From an uncultured Akkermansia sp. (GTDB lineage Bacteria > Verrucomicrobiota > Verrucomicrobiia > Verrucomicrobiales > Akkermansiaceae), in contig CANQAD010000001.1 of assembly GCA_947588735.1 (NCBI GenBank), positions 20,086-84,085 of the forward strand: a DNA stretch of 64,000 bases. Direction: 5' to 3'. The number at the start of each line of letters is the position of its first letter. The first letter of the stretch is position 1. The translations under genes were made by a program, and so were the position numbers. Positions 48,226-56,864 of the stretch are shown here, in pieces. The notes under the pieces are model-generated. The model saw only the letters and a program-made list of their open reading frames with translations. It was not told the origin of the DNA and searched no databases.

Positions 48226-51003
48226 TTAGAGTTTTTGAAGGGGTTGAGGTTTGCGCCGCAGCAGCATGTAGAGGATACCCAGACCGACCGCGCAGGCCAT
48301 TAATTGTCCGGTGGCAAAGACGCCGGTACTCACCCAGGTGCCGATCTGATAGACGAGCAAAGCCATGAAATACGCCCATACGCACATGTAGCCGATGGCA
48401 AACCATGTCCACAGTCCGCTGTTCATCTCGCGCCGGATAGCGCCGCAGGCTGCGAAACACGGGGCGCAGAGCAGGTTGAAGAGCATGAATGAAAGCGCAC
48501 TGAGGGAGGTGAAGGCCCCGGATGCCTGAATTGCCGCGGCCACGCCGCTTGTTTCTTCATTTTCCTCCACGCCGAAGAAAAATTGCGTGAGGGAGGTCAA
48601 CCAACTTTGCTCGGCATCCGTGTCCTCTGGCGTGTTTTCTGCCGGAGGGGCGGGTTCAGCTGGGGAGGCGGAGCGTATATCGGCGTCCGCCTGGCACAAA
48701 AGCATGGTGAGGGCTGTGAGCATGTTGCATTTTGGAAGGATGGAGGAGTTGGGCAGGGAATCCTCACCCTCCTCTGCCGGAGCCTGGGCAGCGTCAGGAG
48801 TCGTCTGAGGTGCCTCGATTGGATCGTCTTTTTTATCCGCATTGCCGGCGTAGAGGACGCCGAAAGTCCCCACCACATTTTCTTTGGCAACGAGACCGGT
48901 GACCGTGGCTACGGCGGGACGCCAATCTCCCCAGCCGAGCGGCGCAAAGATGGGAGCAAACTGGTGGCCTACATCGGCGAGCATGCTCTGCTCGATGGCG
49001 GCTTCATTTTCCGACGTATCGAGGAAGCGCATGGTCCAGGTATAGTTGCTGGTGAACCAGATGATGGCCGAGGCGATGAATATGATGGTGCCTGCCTTGT
49101 GCACGAAAGCTTTGCAGCGTTCCATGGCGCGCAAGTTGATGTTGGTGCCGCGCGGGATATGGTAGGGCGGCAATTCCATGACAAAGGGAGTGTAGCCGCC
49201 GGCAAACATGTGGGTCTTACGCAGCATGAGGCCGCCGAGGATGACAGAGGCGATGCCGGCAAAGTAGGCGATGGTGGCGATGGTGGGACTTTGTCCGACC
49301 ACGGCGCCGATGAGCGCGATGATGGGCAGCTTGGCGCCGCAAGGTACGAAGGTGGTGAGCATGATGGTCATGCGGCGATCCTTTTCATTCTCGATGGTGC
49401 GCGTGGCCATGACCCCCGGCACGCCGCAGCCCATGGAAACGAGCAGGGGAATGAAGGATTTACCGGACAAACCGATGGTCCGGAAGATGCGATCCATCAT
49501 GAAAGCTACACGTGCCATGTACCCGCAATCTTCCAGCAGCGAGAGCAGGAGAAAGAGCACCGCCATTTGCGGCAGGAAACCCAACACGGCTCCTACGCCC
49601 GCCACAATGCCGTCCGTGAGCAGGGAACTGAGTTGTGCGCTGCAGCCCAACCCGACTCGACCGAGTAGGGATACGCCGACGCTCACGCCACTGAGCAGGA
49701 CCAGCCACAGGATGTACTCCGTACGGGCGGCGCGTCCCTCCAGTCGAAAAGGATGCAGACCCACGCCGGAAGGCACGCTGCCGTACTGATTCGCATGAGC
49801 CGTACCGCGGAAGCAGATGCAGGCGAGCAGCAGAAAAGCGTTGGCGATGTTGAGCAGGTACATGACGCCTGAGTGCAGCCAGCTCGGCAGGTGTGGGCAC
49901 ATGTACTCCAAAAGGAAGGGGGCGATGGCCAGGTAGAGCCACGAGCCATTCAGACCGACATCGTGCAGACGGCGCAGCGTCGCCGGGAAGATGAGGCACA
50001 TGGACAGCACGGCGCCGAACAGAGTGAGACTCTCCGCCGATGCGGGATCGGTGCCGATGAATCCGGCAAGCCAGCCGCCCACGACCGGGCCGAAAAGTAC
50101 GTCATTTGCCCAATCGGTTCCCCAACTGCCTACTGTGCCGATGGAGATGTAGTAGATGGCCCACATGACCAGCACGAAAATGACCAGACCCCACACACGA
50201 TGCGTCAGCAGGCGATCCACGCGAGCAGAAAAGCTTTCAACCTGTCTCTCACCATGCAGCACTTCTTTCATGAACGAGCAAATGGCATCGTAGCGACCAC
50301 CGGCGATGATGGAAGCCATGTCGTCGTCCGCTTCCTTTTCCAGCGCCAGCCTTTTGTCCTCGATTTCGTGACGCTCGGCCGTGTTGTGTCCCTCCAGCGC
50401 GCGCGGATCGTCCTCCAGCATTTTTACGGCTTGCAGGCGGCTGCAGGAAAAACGGGTGCGCAGTTCCGCGATGACCGCCTCCACTGACCCCCGGAACTTG
50501 AGCGGTGCAGGCGCAGCGGGCAAAGCGCCGAGCAACAAGTCTGTCAGCTCGCGTATGCCGGTGTGGTGCAGCGCGCTTATCTTGACCACAGGGCAACCCA
50601 GCTTGCGGCTCAGCGCCTCGGCATCGATGCGCCTTCCCCGCTGCTCTGCCAGGTCAATCATATTCAATGCCACGATCATCGGCAGCCCGGCCTCCATGAG
50701 TTGCGAAGTGAGGTAGAGGTTGCGCTCCATATTCGTGGCATCGATCACGTTCACGATCAGATCCGGCTTCTCATCCAGCAGGTAGCGGCGCGTAATTACC
50801 TCCTCTGGTGAATACGGTGAAAGGGAATAGATGCCCGGCAAATCCAACAGCTCGACTCCGGCGTGTTCCTTCAATTCGCCCGTCTTGCGCTCTACTGTCA
50901 CTCCGGGCCAATTCCCTACGTATTGATTCGCTCCCGTCAGTTCATTGAAGAGGGATGTCTTCCCGCTGTTCGGATTTCCCGCTAGTGCTATTTTCTTTTT
51001 CAT
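48226..51003 (-). CDS. feoB: Ferrous iron transporter FeoB with embedded DUF805-like segment
   Basis: FeoB imports Fe2+ across the inner membrane. The 925-residue protein has the N-terminal G domain (GNPNSGKTS at residues 8-16, LLDLPGIYSL, LNMIDLA), then the membrane domain with the Gate motifs ATRTIENEKDRRMTIMLTTFVPCGAKLPI and PFVMELPPYHIP. Between the first membrane helix block and GAVLGFLPQMAVLFLLLSLLEDCGYMARVAF lies an extra segment (roughly residues 325-445) containing RRLHDVGLNGSW, ANQYGSVP and GRAARTEYILW, which look like DUF805 motifs. A second low-complexity acidic insert lies near residues 735-800. feoA precedes it. Confidence 0.93.
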   Translation of the reverse strand: MKKKIALAGNPNSGKTSLFNELTGANQYVGNWPGVTVERKTGELKEHAGVELLDLPGIYSLSPYSPEEVITRRYLLDEKPDLIVNVIDATNMERNLYLTSQLMEAGLPMIVALNMIDLAEQRGRRIDAEALSRKLGCPVVKISALHHTGIRELTDLLLGALPAAPAPLKFRGSVEAVIAELRTRFSCSRLQAVKMLEDDPRALEGHNTAERHEIEDKRLALEKEADDDMASIIAGGRYDAICSFMKEVLHGERQVESFSARVDRLLTHRVWGLVIFVLVMWAIYYISIGTVGSWGTDWANDVLFGPVVGGWLAGFIGTDPASAESLTLFGAVLSMCLIFPATLRRLHDVGLNGSWLYLAIAPFLLEYMCPHLPSWLHSGVMYLLNIANAFLLLACICFRGTAHANQYGSVPSGVGLHPFRLEGRAARTEYILWLVLLSGVSVGVSLLGRVGLGCSAQLSSLLTDGIVAGVGAVLGFLPQMAVLFLLLSLLEDCGYMARVAFMMDRIFRTIGLSGKSFIPLLVSMGCGVPGVMATRTIENEKDRRMTIMLTTFVPCGAKLPIIALIGAVVGQSPTIATIAYFAGIASVILGGLMLRKTHMFAGGYTPFVMELPPYHIPRGTNINLRAMERCKAFVHKAGTIIFIASAIIWFTSNYTWTMRFLDTSENEAAIEQSMLADVGHQFAPIFAPLGWGDWRPAVATVTGLVAKENVVGTFGVLYAGNADKKDDPIEAPQTTPDAAQAPAEEGEDSLPNSSILPKCNMLTALTMLLCQADADIRSASPAEPAPPAENTPEDTDAEQSWLTSLTQFFFGVEENEETSGVAAAIQASGAFTSLSALSFMLFNLLCAPCFAACGAIRREMNSGLWTWFAIGYMCVWAYFMALLVYQIGTWVSTGVFATGQLMACAVGLGILYMLLRRKPQPLQKL

Positions 51004-51004
51004 G

Positions 51005-51018
51005 TTAAATAAGACTAA
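51005..51018. promoter_or_regulatory. Candidate DtxR-type box between feoA and feoB
   Basis: On the minus strand TTAGTCTTATTTAA has the pattern TTAG-N6-YTAA shared with two sites upstream of feoA. It abuts the feoB ATG. Confidence 0.3.
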
Positions 51019-51033
51019 CTTAAAAGTAAAAAA

Positions 51034-51270
51034 TCATTTCATCAGGATGCACGCGGCTTCCGCCTTGCGCAGCGAGAGTTCGTACCCGCGTACCGTTACT
51101 TCAATCGGATCCCCCAGCGGCGCCACCTTGCGGACGGTTACCTCGGCGCCTTTCGTGAGTCCCATATCGAGTATCCTTTGGCGCAATGCTCCTTCTCCTC
51201 CCACTTTCAGCACCTTTCGCCTTTCCCCGGTGCCGACTTCTCGTAATGTCATGTTTTCTGTTGTGTTCAT
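51034..51270 (-). CDS. feoA: Ferrous iron transport protein FeoA
   Basis: FeoA is a small SH3-fold cytoplasmic protein needed for FeoB function. The 78-residue sequence has the typical RQRILDMGLTKGAEVTVRKVAPLGDPIEVTVRGYELSLRK core in order: the DMGL motif, the P-LGDP loop and the final strand before the A-I C-terminal end. It is the first gene of a feoA-feoB-Cys-rich operon and starts about 20 bases after the predicted transcription start. Confidence 0.93.
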   Translation of the reverse strand: MNTTENMTLREVGTGERRKVLKVGGEGALRQRILDMGLTKGAEVTVRKVAPLGDPIEVTVRGYELSLRKAEAACILMK

Positions 51271-51271
51271 G

Positions 51272-51326
51272 TTAGAGAGATCTAATTTTTCGGCAGGATA
51301 TTAGCCTTGACTAACTAGCATGTCAA
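51272..51326 (-). promoter_or_regulatory. feo promoter with two candidate iron-regulator boxes
   Basis: On the minus strand TTGACA (51326-51321), 17-base spacer and TAATAT (51303-51298) form the promoter. TTAGTCAAGGCTAA (51314-51301) overlaps the spacer and -10, and TTAGATCTCTCTAA (51285-51272) lies in the leader. Both are TTAG-N6-CTAA, resembling DtxR/IdeR-type operators; repression by iron is inferred. Confidence 0.6.
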
Positions 51327-51529
51327 GATTTTTTTCGAAAAAAAAGAAAAAAAGCTACAAGAGATGGTACGCGGATATGTGGAGAGGCAGGAAACATACA
51401 GGGCAAGGGCATTAGAAACATCATCCCGGGAAGAGGAACGCCAGACATTGGATCGCAGGTGAGGAAAAAGGACATGGGGCAACACGGATTCGCCGCAGGG
51501 GAGAGACTTGCGCTGTAGTTTGCCCGCGG

Positions 51530-52648
51530 TCAGAAAAGCTGCAAAATTTCCCGTGCAGCCGTGGCAGCAGATCCACCGCTTTGCGCGAGGCAGCATACGG
51601 CAGAGCTCATGTCATGCAGCGTTTGCTCACGTTCGGTCGGCTGCATCAGTCGCTCAAGCTCTGCGATACAGTTGGCGGCATTGAAGTCGCGCTGAATAAG
51701 CTCTCGTGTGACGGCGGCTTCCGCCAGGATATTAACCATGCCGATGAAACGGATGGTGAGCAGCAGACGTCCCAGCAGATAAGTGCCCCACGCTACTTTG
51801 TACACCAAAGCGAAAGGTAGATTGTGCAGCGCGGCTTCCAGTGTGGCGGTGCCGGAAGTGACGAGTGCTGCCTGTGCTCGATCCATGAGCGAATGGTAGT
51901 TGCCCAAGTGGATGTTGAGGGTTTCCTCCGGTACACCGGCGCGAGCTGCCATGCGCTGCATTTTTTGCAGCAGTTTCGGGGATGAGGCGGACGTCTCTAT
52001 TTTCCATTCCGGGTGCAGCGTACGCAGACGCGTGGCAACCTGGAGAAAGACGGGGAAATGGCGTTCCACCTCGCGCATACGAGAACCTGGAAAGAGTCCA
52101 ATGAGCTGTGCCTCGCGAATGTTCCCATTGCGTGTGGCTAGGATGTCATCGGCAAGAGGATGACCCACAAATCGGGTGCGCAGCCCAGCCTTCTCGAAGA
52201 GCGGTTGCTCGAAAGGAAAGGTGCATAGCATGAGATCCAGCATGGCGGCGAGTTTGGGGATGCGGCTCTTGTGCCAAGCCCACACCATCGGTGCAATAAA
52301 CCAGATGATTTTGATGCCCGGACAGCGCGCGCGCACCCGCTTGGCAAGGCGCTGATTGAAACCGGGGTAGTCGATGAGCAGCAGACCGTCCGGTTTGTCG
52401 GTTGCAATGCGTCGTTCCATTTCCTTAAGGCGGCGCAGAAAGAAGCGCACGTGGCGCAGAACCTCCACCACACCGATGACGGCGGCTTGCTCTGCCCAGT
52501 CCTCAATGGAGTCTGGCGACAGGGCATGCATACGAGCGCCGCCCAAGCCGGCAAAGGAGATATCCGGGCGACGATTGAGCAATTCTTGCATGAGCAAAGC
52601 CCCTTGTTTATCGCCGCTCTTCTCGCCAGCTACCACATAGAACTTCAT
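51530..52648 (-). CDS. lpxB: Lipid-A-disaccharide synthase
   Basis: LpxB joins lipid X and UDP-diacylglucosamine to make the lipid A disaccharide at the inner membrane. The 372-residue protein has the start FYVVAGEKSGD, GLGGARM, LIDYPGFNQRLAK, the PMVWAWHKSRIPKLA block, FVGHPLADD, LFPGSRMREVERHFP, TSGTATLEAAL and LVYKVAWGTYLLGR, in family order. It shows the organism makes LPS-type lipid A. The gene stands alone, with a TAGAAT box 6 bases before the ATG. Confidence 0.95.
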   Translation of the reverse strand: MKFYVVAGEKSGDKQGALLMQELLNRRPDISFAGLGGARMHALSPDSIEDWAEQAAVIGVVEVLRHVRFFLRRLKEMERRIATDKPDGLLLIDYPGFNQRLAKRVRARCPGIKIIWFIAPMVWAWHKSRIPKLAAMLDLMLCTFPFEQPLFEKAGLRTRFVGHPLADDILATRNGNIREAQLIGLFPGSRMREVERHFPVFLQVATRLRTLHPEWKIETSASSPKLLQKMQRMAARAGVPEETLNIHLGNYHSLMDRAQAALVTSGTATLEAALHNLPFALVYKVAWGTYLLGRLLLTIRFIGMVNILAEAAVTRELIQRDFNAANCIAELERLMQPTEREQTLHDMSSAVCCLAQSGGSAATAAREILQLF

Positions 52649-52654
52649 GTCTGC

Positions 52655-52683
52655 ATTCTAGCACGGCCCTTGTGCAGGCGCAA
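52655..52683 (-). promoter_or_regulatory. Promoter of lpxB, no leader
   Basis: TTGCGC (52683-52678), 17-base spacer and TAGAAT (52660-52655) on the minus strand; 6 bases to the ATG. Confidence 0.7.
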
Positions 52684-52726
52684 GAAAAGTCTTTCCAAAC
52701 CGCCGCATGACGGGCATAATAGGCGC

Positions 52727-53389
52727 ATGCATGCATGGCTGGTTATCTGGATGCAGTGGGTAGCAGATCTCGGTTACGCAGGTGTGGTCTTGCTCATGGC
52801 GATGGAGAGCTCTGTTCTGCCGGTGCCCAGCGAGGTTGTCGTGCCGCCGGCGGCAATTCTGGCGGCGCATCCCGAGGCTGCAATGAGCTTCTGGGGCGTG
52901 GTGGCAGCAGGCACAGTGGGGTCATATGCCGGCTCATGCGTCATGTACGCCCTGGCGCTGTGGGCTGGGCGCCCTTTTATCCTGAGGTTTGGTAAATGGT
53001 TTTTCATGCCGCGGCAGAAGGTGGAGAAAGCGGAGCTGTTCATGCAACGCTACTCGGCGCCGGGTATCTTTTTCTCACGTTTCCTGCCGGTGGTGCGCCA
53101 CCTCATCTCTATCCCTGCGGGATTGGCACGTGTGAACTTTCTCACCTTTTCCATCGCTACCATATCCGGGTCTGCCATTTGGTGTGCCGTGCTCGCATGG
53201 TTTGGCGATAAAATTGGCCGTAATCATCCGGATATTTTAAGTTCCCCGGAGAACCTGATTCGCGCTGTGAAGGATGAAACGGGGCTTATCGTGGGCGGCG
53301 TATTGCTGCTGGTAGTCCTCTATGCGCTCATGCGCTGGATGACGCTCGGGGAGGACCGTGAAACTCAGAGCCGCGAGAGGGCCGATTGA
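52727..53389 (+). CDS. DedA-family membrane protein
   Basis: DedA proteins are inner-membrane proteins; several recycle undecaprenyl phosphate or phospholipids. The 220-residue protein has MESSVLPVPSEVVVPPAA (the E-x-x-x-P-x-P-x-E re-entrant loop), GSYAGSCVMYALALWAGRP, FFSRFLPVVRHLISIPAGLARV (F-x-R-x-x-P--R---P-G-A) and a final helix pair, which fit the family. The longer open frame upstream is antisense to lpxB. CATAAT at 52715-52720 is 6 bases before ATG 52727. The last 25 bases overlap the 3' end of purN. Confidence 0.88.
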   Translation: MHAWLVIWMQWVADLGYAGVVLLMAMESSVLPVPSEVVVPPAAILAAHPEAAMSFWGVVAAGTVGSYAGSCVMYALALWAGRPFILRFGKWFFMPRQKVEKAELFMQRYSAPGIFFSRFLPVVRHLISIPAGLARVNFLTFSIATISGSAIWCAVLAWFGDKIGRNHPDILSSPENLIRAVKDETGLIVGGVLLLVVLYALMRWMTLGEDRETQSRERAD

Positions 53390-53943
53390 ATGGCAGCGGG
53401 GTAGAGGATATGCTCCTGCACTTGAATACGGGCATGGAGCGATTCGGGAGTGTCGTCGGGCAGCACGGGCACATAGGCTTGCATAATGATTTCCCCCGTG
53501 TCCATACCTGCATCCACATAATGCACGGTACAGCCGGTTTGTGAGGCGCCGGCTTCAAGGGCTTGTTTCCATGCCTCCACACCCGGAAATTGGGGCAGCA
53601 GGGCAGGGTGGATATTCAAGATGCGGCGGGGAAAAGCATCCAATAGCGGCTGCTTCACCAGGCGCATGAAGCCTGCCAGACAAACTAAATCCACCTGCAT
53701 TTCCCGGAGCCGTTGAGCCAGGTCTGCTTGCTCCTCCTCCGGAAACTTATTTTTGAAGCCATGGCAGTTCAGAATACCAGTAAGCACGCCGCGCTGAGCT
53801 GCCCGTTTCAGGATGAAAGCATTTTGATTGTCAGAAAGCACGATGACGACCTCGGCATCCAGTCGTCCGTCATCAATCGCGTTGAAAATCGATTGGCAAT
53901 TAGATCCGGATCCGGAACCAAGTACAGCAATACGCGTCTTCAT
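53365..53943 (-). CDS. purN: Phosphoribosylglycinamide formyltransferase
   Basis: PurN adds the first formyl group in purine synthesis, using 10-formyl-THF. The 192-residue protein has the start IAVLGSGSGSNCQSI, the CLAGFMRLV segment, the catalytic ILNIHPALLPQFPG (N-x-H), GCTVHYVDAGMDTGEIIMQ (catalytic D) and the end IQVQEHILYP. All active-site residues are present. It is monocistronic and convergent with the DedA gene. Confidence 0.95.
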   Translation of the reverse strand: MKTRIAVLGSGSGSNCQSIFNAIDDGRLDAEVVIVLSDNQNAFILKRAAQRGVLTGILNCHGFKNKFPEEEQADLAQRLREMQVDLVCLAGFMRLVKQPLLDAFPRRILNIHPALLPQFPGVEAWKQALEAGASQTGCTVHYVDAGMDTGEIIMQAYVPVLPDDTPESLHARIQVQEHILYPAAIQSALSRL

Positions 53944-53952
53944 ACGCCACTA

Positions 53953-53981
53953 ACTCTATCGTAAACCCCTTCGTTTGTCAA
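53953..53981 (-). promoter_or_regulatory. Promoter of purN, very short leader
   Basis: TTGACA (53981-53976), 17-base spacer and TAGAGT (53958-53953) on the minus strand; 9 bases to the ATG. A truncated family A element begins 18 bases upstream of the -35 box. Confidence 0.72.
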
Positions 53982-53999
53982 TTCGTTGACTTCTCCGGC

Positions 54000-54060
54000 C
54001 AGGGCAACCGCATTAGGAAATGCGGTTGCTATTTACGATTGACGAGTTACGAATTACGAT
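54000..54060 (+). repeat. Family A repeat, copy 5, right part missing
   Basis: The left end CAGGGCAACCGCATT, the TAGGAA loop hairpin and the heptad array are nearly identical to the intact copies, then similarity stops abruptly after ACGAATTACGAT at 54060. The remaining 180 bases of the element, and any right-hand duplication, are gone. Confidence 0.8.
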
Positions 54061-54124
54061 GTCAGTTTTGCGCATGCTGCGCTTCCTCGGTCTTTGCTTC
54101 TCCCCGTGATTTTTCTCCGCCGAC

Positions 54125-54161
54125 AAAAAAGACGGCGTGCCGACCTATGACCGGCACGCCG
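54125..54161 (-). terminator. Terminator of the TRL-like lipoprotein gene
   Basis: CGGCGTGCCG (54133-54142) pairs perfectly with CGGCACGCCG (54152-54161). On the minus strand the stem is followed by TCTTTTTT. It lies 26 bases beyond the stop. Confidence 0.9.
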
Positions 54162-54186
54162 CTATAGTAACCGTAGTTAACCTCTG

Positions 54187-54504
54187 TTAATTGCCGTGCA
54201 CCACGGTGGTGTAGGAGGTAATAATGCCCAAGATGTTCTTGCGCTTCACATCCACGCTGGATACCGTGCTGATGCCACCCGCACGCTTTGCTGCGTCAAC
54301 GGAACTGTCACCAAGAGCAACAACTCCCAGGTAAGAGGTGGAAGTGGCTTCACCCACGCGACTGCCAGCATTGCCGGAAACGGCCACGGGATCAGCGACG
54401 TCAGCATACACAGCCCCAACCGGGCGAGTGCTGAATGCACCGGCGCAGCTGGTGAAGATAAATCCAACGGCGGTAAGAGCAACTAGTGCTATGGTCTTTT
54501 TCAT
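54187..54504 (-). CDS. TRL-like family lipoprotein
   Basis: From ATG 54504 (MKKTIALVALTAVGF) the protein is 105 residues with a lipobox FTSC, so it is a probable lipoprotein. The rest, VGAVYADVADPV, GEATSTSYLGVVALGDSSVDAAKRAGGISTVSSVD and a final TTVVHG, fits the TRL-like family, where a G-D-x-S-x-x-A-A motif and a terminal x-V-x-G are typical. The function of the family is not established. The frame extends 11 codons upstream but lacks a signal-like start. It has its own promoter and terminator. Confidence 0.78.
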   Translation of the reverse strand: MKKTIALVALTAVGFIFTSCAGAFSTRPVGAVYADVADPVAVSGNAGSRVGEATSTSYLGVVALGDSSVDAAKRAGGISTVSSVDVKRKNILGIITSYTTVVHGN

Positions 54505-54585
54505 CGTAGTAATGATCATTTGATTGTTTTGTGCCAAGCATGCTTTCCTTCCACTCTCTGTGGCGATCGCTCACTCAGCGGGGCC

Positions 54586-54615
54586 ACTATATTACATCAT
54601 AACTGGTATTGTCAA
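54586..54615 (-). promoter_or_regulatory. Promoter of the TRL-like lipoprotein gene
   Basis: TTGACA (54615-54610), 18-base spacer and TATAGT (54591-54586) on the minus strand, giving a leader of about 75 bases. Between here and 54771 I see nothing else. Confidence 0.7.
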
Positions 54616-54814
54616 CCAAAAACTGTTATAAAAAGCAAACTCCTTCCCGCGTGCTTCCGCTGTCCAAAATAGATCTGTGCAACGGATGCGAACTCAATAA
54701 ATCGCAAAGAGTTAACCGGAGATCGTAAATAATAAACGCATTTTCTCACGCGTCCGGCGCGGATATTTGCCTTGCAGCGGCGTGCAAGTTATGGCATACT
54801 CACAGCGTCAAGCT

Positions 54815-55435
54815 ATGCCTCGTATATTTATCAAGGAGCCCAATCATTTCTACACCTATGAACTTCCGGTAGCTCCGGGGAGTGAGGTTGTGATAGGCAG
54901 CGCGCCCACATGTCAACTTGCCCTGCCTGGTGTTGGCGGGCTGTCGCCGGTTCACGCGCGCATCGTGTGCCAGCCGCAGGGTTATGTGATTGAGGATTTG
55001 AAAAGTCAGTACGGAACGCTGCAGAACGGGCGTCCTGTGCAGGCCGTGTACATGATGCCCGGGGCTGAGTATATGCTTGGCGCTGCATGCATCACGCTGG
55101 ATCCTCAGAGCCTGGTCACGCAACCCGCACAAGCCGAGCAGCCGCAGACTGTCGCCCCGGGGCAGCCCTCTCCTGATCAAGAAGCGGCACAACCACCGGT
55201 GAAAAAGGTATCTGTTCTGAAGAGGTCGTCTTCCGGGACGCCCTCCTCTGCAAAAACAGGCGCGACCGAACTGAACAAACTCGCTAAAAAATATGACCGC
55301 AGCAAGGGAGGGTCCAAGCTTATGCTGATATACGTGGTTGTACTGCTCCTGCTGGCCTTTTATGCCGGCATGGCATTGCGGCATAAGGAGCGTACGGGAA
55401 ATTACCTGCCCGGTATTCAGGCGGACGGAAAGTAA
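54815..55435 (+). CDS. FHA-domain protein with C-terminal membrane anchor
   Basis: From ATG 54815 (MPRIFIKEP) the protein is 206 residues. The first ~95 residues are a forkhead-associated domain, which reads phosphothreonine: a GS motif in VIGSAPTC, S-P-V-H-A-R-I, and GTLQNGRPV (the usual G-T-x-x-N-G). A Pro/Gln/Ser-rich linker leads to one membrane helix (LMLIYVVVLLLLAFYAGMAL) and a short tail, so the FHA domain faces the cytoplasm. TTGCAG-17-CATACT (54772-54800) is a likely promoter. The lipoprotein gene follows 48 bases later. No Ser/Thr kinase is encoded nearby. Confidence 0.82.
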   Translation: MPRIFIKEPNHFYTYELPVAPGSEVVIGSAPTCQLALPGVGGLSPVHARIVCQPQGYVIEDLKSQYGTLQNGRPVQAVYMMPGAEYMLGAACITLDPQSLVTQPAQAEQPQTVAPGQPSPDQEAAQPPVKKVSVLKRSSSGTPSSAKTGATELNKLAKKYDRSKGGSKLMLIYVVVLLLLAFYAGMALRHKERTGNYLPGIQADGK

Positions 55436-55483
55436 TTGTTCTCCCGTCTTTCCTGGGGTAGTAAGGGGCAACCGGTGAAACAT

Positions 55484-56824
55484 ATGAACATGAGCAGAAG
55501 CAATGAAAGGGCAATGCAGATGCTGTTGGCAGCGGCAGCGGTTTGCTTGTTTGCGGGCTGCAAAGGTAAAGATGAAGAGACGCAGGAGGCTGCGAGCAAC
55601 CGACAGCAGCACATGGACTTGCCTCTTCAGGCGGTGGAGCCTGTAGAACCGGAGGCACAGGATGTGCGGTTCACCTTACTGCCGTTGCTGGCAGATTTTC
55701 CGATGGTCAAGTTAGGTGATGTGCAGATGGTTTGCACGCCGAAGGATGATGGCAGAGTGTCAGTGACGGCTCGCGCGATGATCAGCGTTGAGGAGAATTT
55801 GTACAGCACGGAGGATGCCCCGGCCATCTTCAACACCGAGCGAAAAGAAATTAACGATGCTCTGAATCGTGCCATGCTGCCGGAATCTGCTTATTTGCTT
55901 CAGGTGGGCGCCGATCCTGCTGGTATCACAGAGGAGGATCGCGCGGCAAAACCTCTTCCGAAGGATTTGCAAAAGCTTGCCGATGAAATTAAATCGCTTG
56001 CTGAGCGCTCGGTGTACCGCCTGCTCACTCCTGCTCAAACAACGGTGGAAATACCTGCCTCCATGATTGCGTCGCGCGCGGATGGTCGCTGGACGATGAG
56101 TGACATTAGTTTTGACACGCAGCCTTTGCGTAGTTTGTTGTCACTTATCCCGGAACGGGCTCTACCTCAGGATGCCATGGTGGCAACGGATGGATTTGAG
56201 GAAAAACAGCGTGCGCTGATGCGCGAAAAAACAGAGGCATTTAATGCCGCAGCCAAGCCCTATATCGATGGTCGTGAAACTGCAGCGAGGACACGCATGC
56301 TTGAGGCCAGGGCGCGACGCGATGAGGCCGTGAAAGCTGCCCAACAGGAGGCTGCTGCATGCGAGGAACGACGAAAAGCATGGGAGAACGCATGCGCAAA
56401 GTTTTTCTTTGACTCGGCGGCCTACACAGGGGAATGGAAGCGCGGGGATGCCTTCGGCAAGTTCACTCTGCGTATCTCGCGCGCTGAAAAATATCCCGAT
56501 TCCGTGCAATTCATCGGCACCCTTTCGGATACTGATCTCCCGCAGGCGGAAATGCGCATCGTTGGTCGCTGTGAATCTGCCCCGAAGAACGGTGACCCCA
56601 TCCCCTGTGTCGTGCATGTGTACAACGGTCGCTACGATCCGGATGTAGCTACGGCGGAAGTATTCGATAAGCAGGATGGCATTTTACGCTTGTCTCTGAC
56701 GGAGGATGGCGCGCTCACCGGCAAGTTGACCTGCGAATCATGGGATAAGGAGCCGGAAAAGGCCTTTGATGTGCGGTTAAATCTGGCGCAGAAAAAGTCT
56801 GCGCGCCGGGTGCAGCGTCGTTGA
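55484..56824 (+). CDS. Coiled-coil lipoprotein, unknown function
   Basis: The product (446 residues from ATG 55484; ATG 55490 is also possible) begins with a signal peptide ending in a lipobox (AAAAVCLFAGC). A mainly alpha/beta domain follows, then an Ala/Arg/Glu-rich coiled coil (around residues 240-295, RTRMLEARARRDEAVKAAQQ) and a C-terminal beta domain (YTGEWKRGDAFGKFTLRIS onward). I recognise no family. It sits directly after the FHA gene, probably in the same transcript, and converges on the kdsD-type gene. Confidence 0.72.
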   Translation: MNMSRSNERAMQMLLAAAAVCLFAGCKGKDEETQEAASNRQQHMDLPLQAVEPVEPEAQDVRFTLLPLLADFPMVKLGDVQMVCTPKDDGRVSVTARAMISVEENLYSTEDAPAIFNTERKEINDALNRAMLPESAYLLQVGADPAGITEEDRAAKPLPKDLQKLADEIKSLAERSVYRLLTPAQTTVEIPASMIASRADGRWTMSDISFDTQPLRSLLSLIPERALPQDAMVATDGFEEKQRALMREKTEAFNAAAKPYIDGRETAARTRMLEARARRDEAVKAAQQEAAACEERRKAWENACAKFFFDSAAYTGEWKRGDAFGKFTLRISRAEKYPDSVQFIGTLSDTDLPQAEMRIVGRCESAPKNGDPIPCVVHVYNGRYDPDVATAEVFDKQDGILRLSLTEDGALTGKLTCESWDKEPEKAFDVRLNLAQKKSARRVQRR

Positions 56825-56864
56825 TCTGCCATCCGCGCTTCGCGGGTGCTTGCCGGTGCTCGTA

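Noticed and set aside
52271-52726. Upstream extension of the DedA frame
   Set aside because: It is antisense to lpxB and precedes the DedA promoter; DedA similarity starts at 52727.
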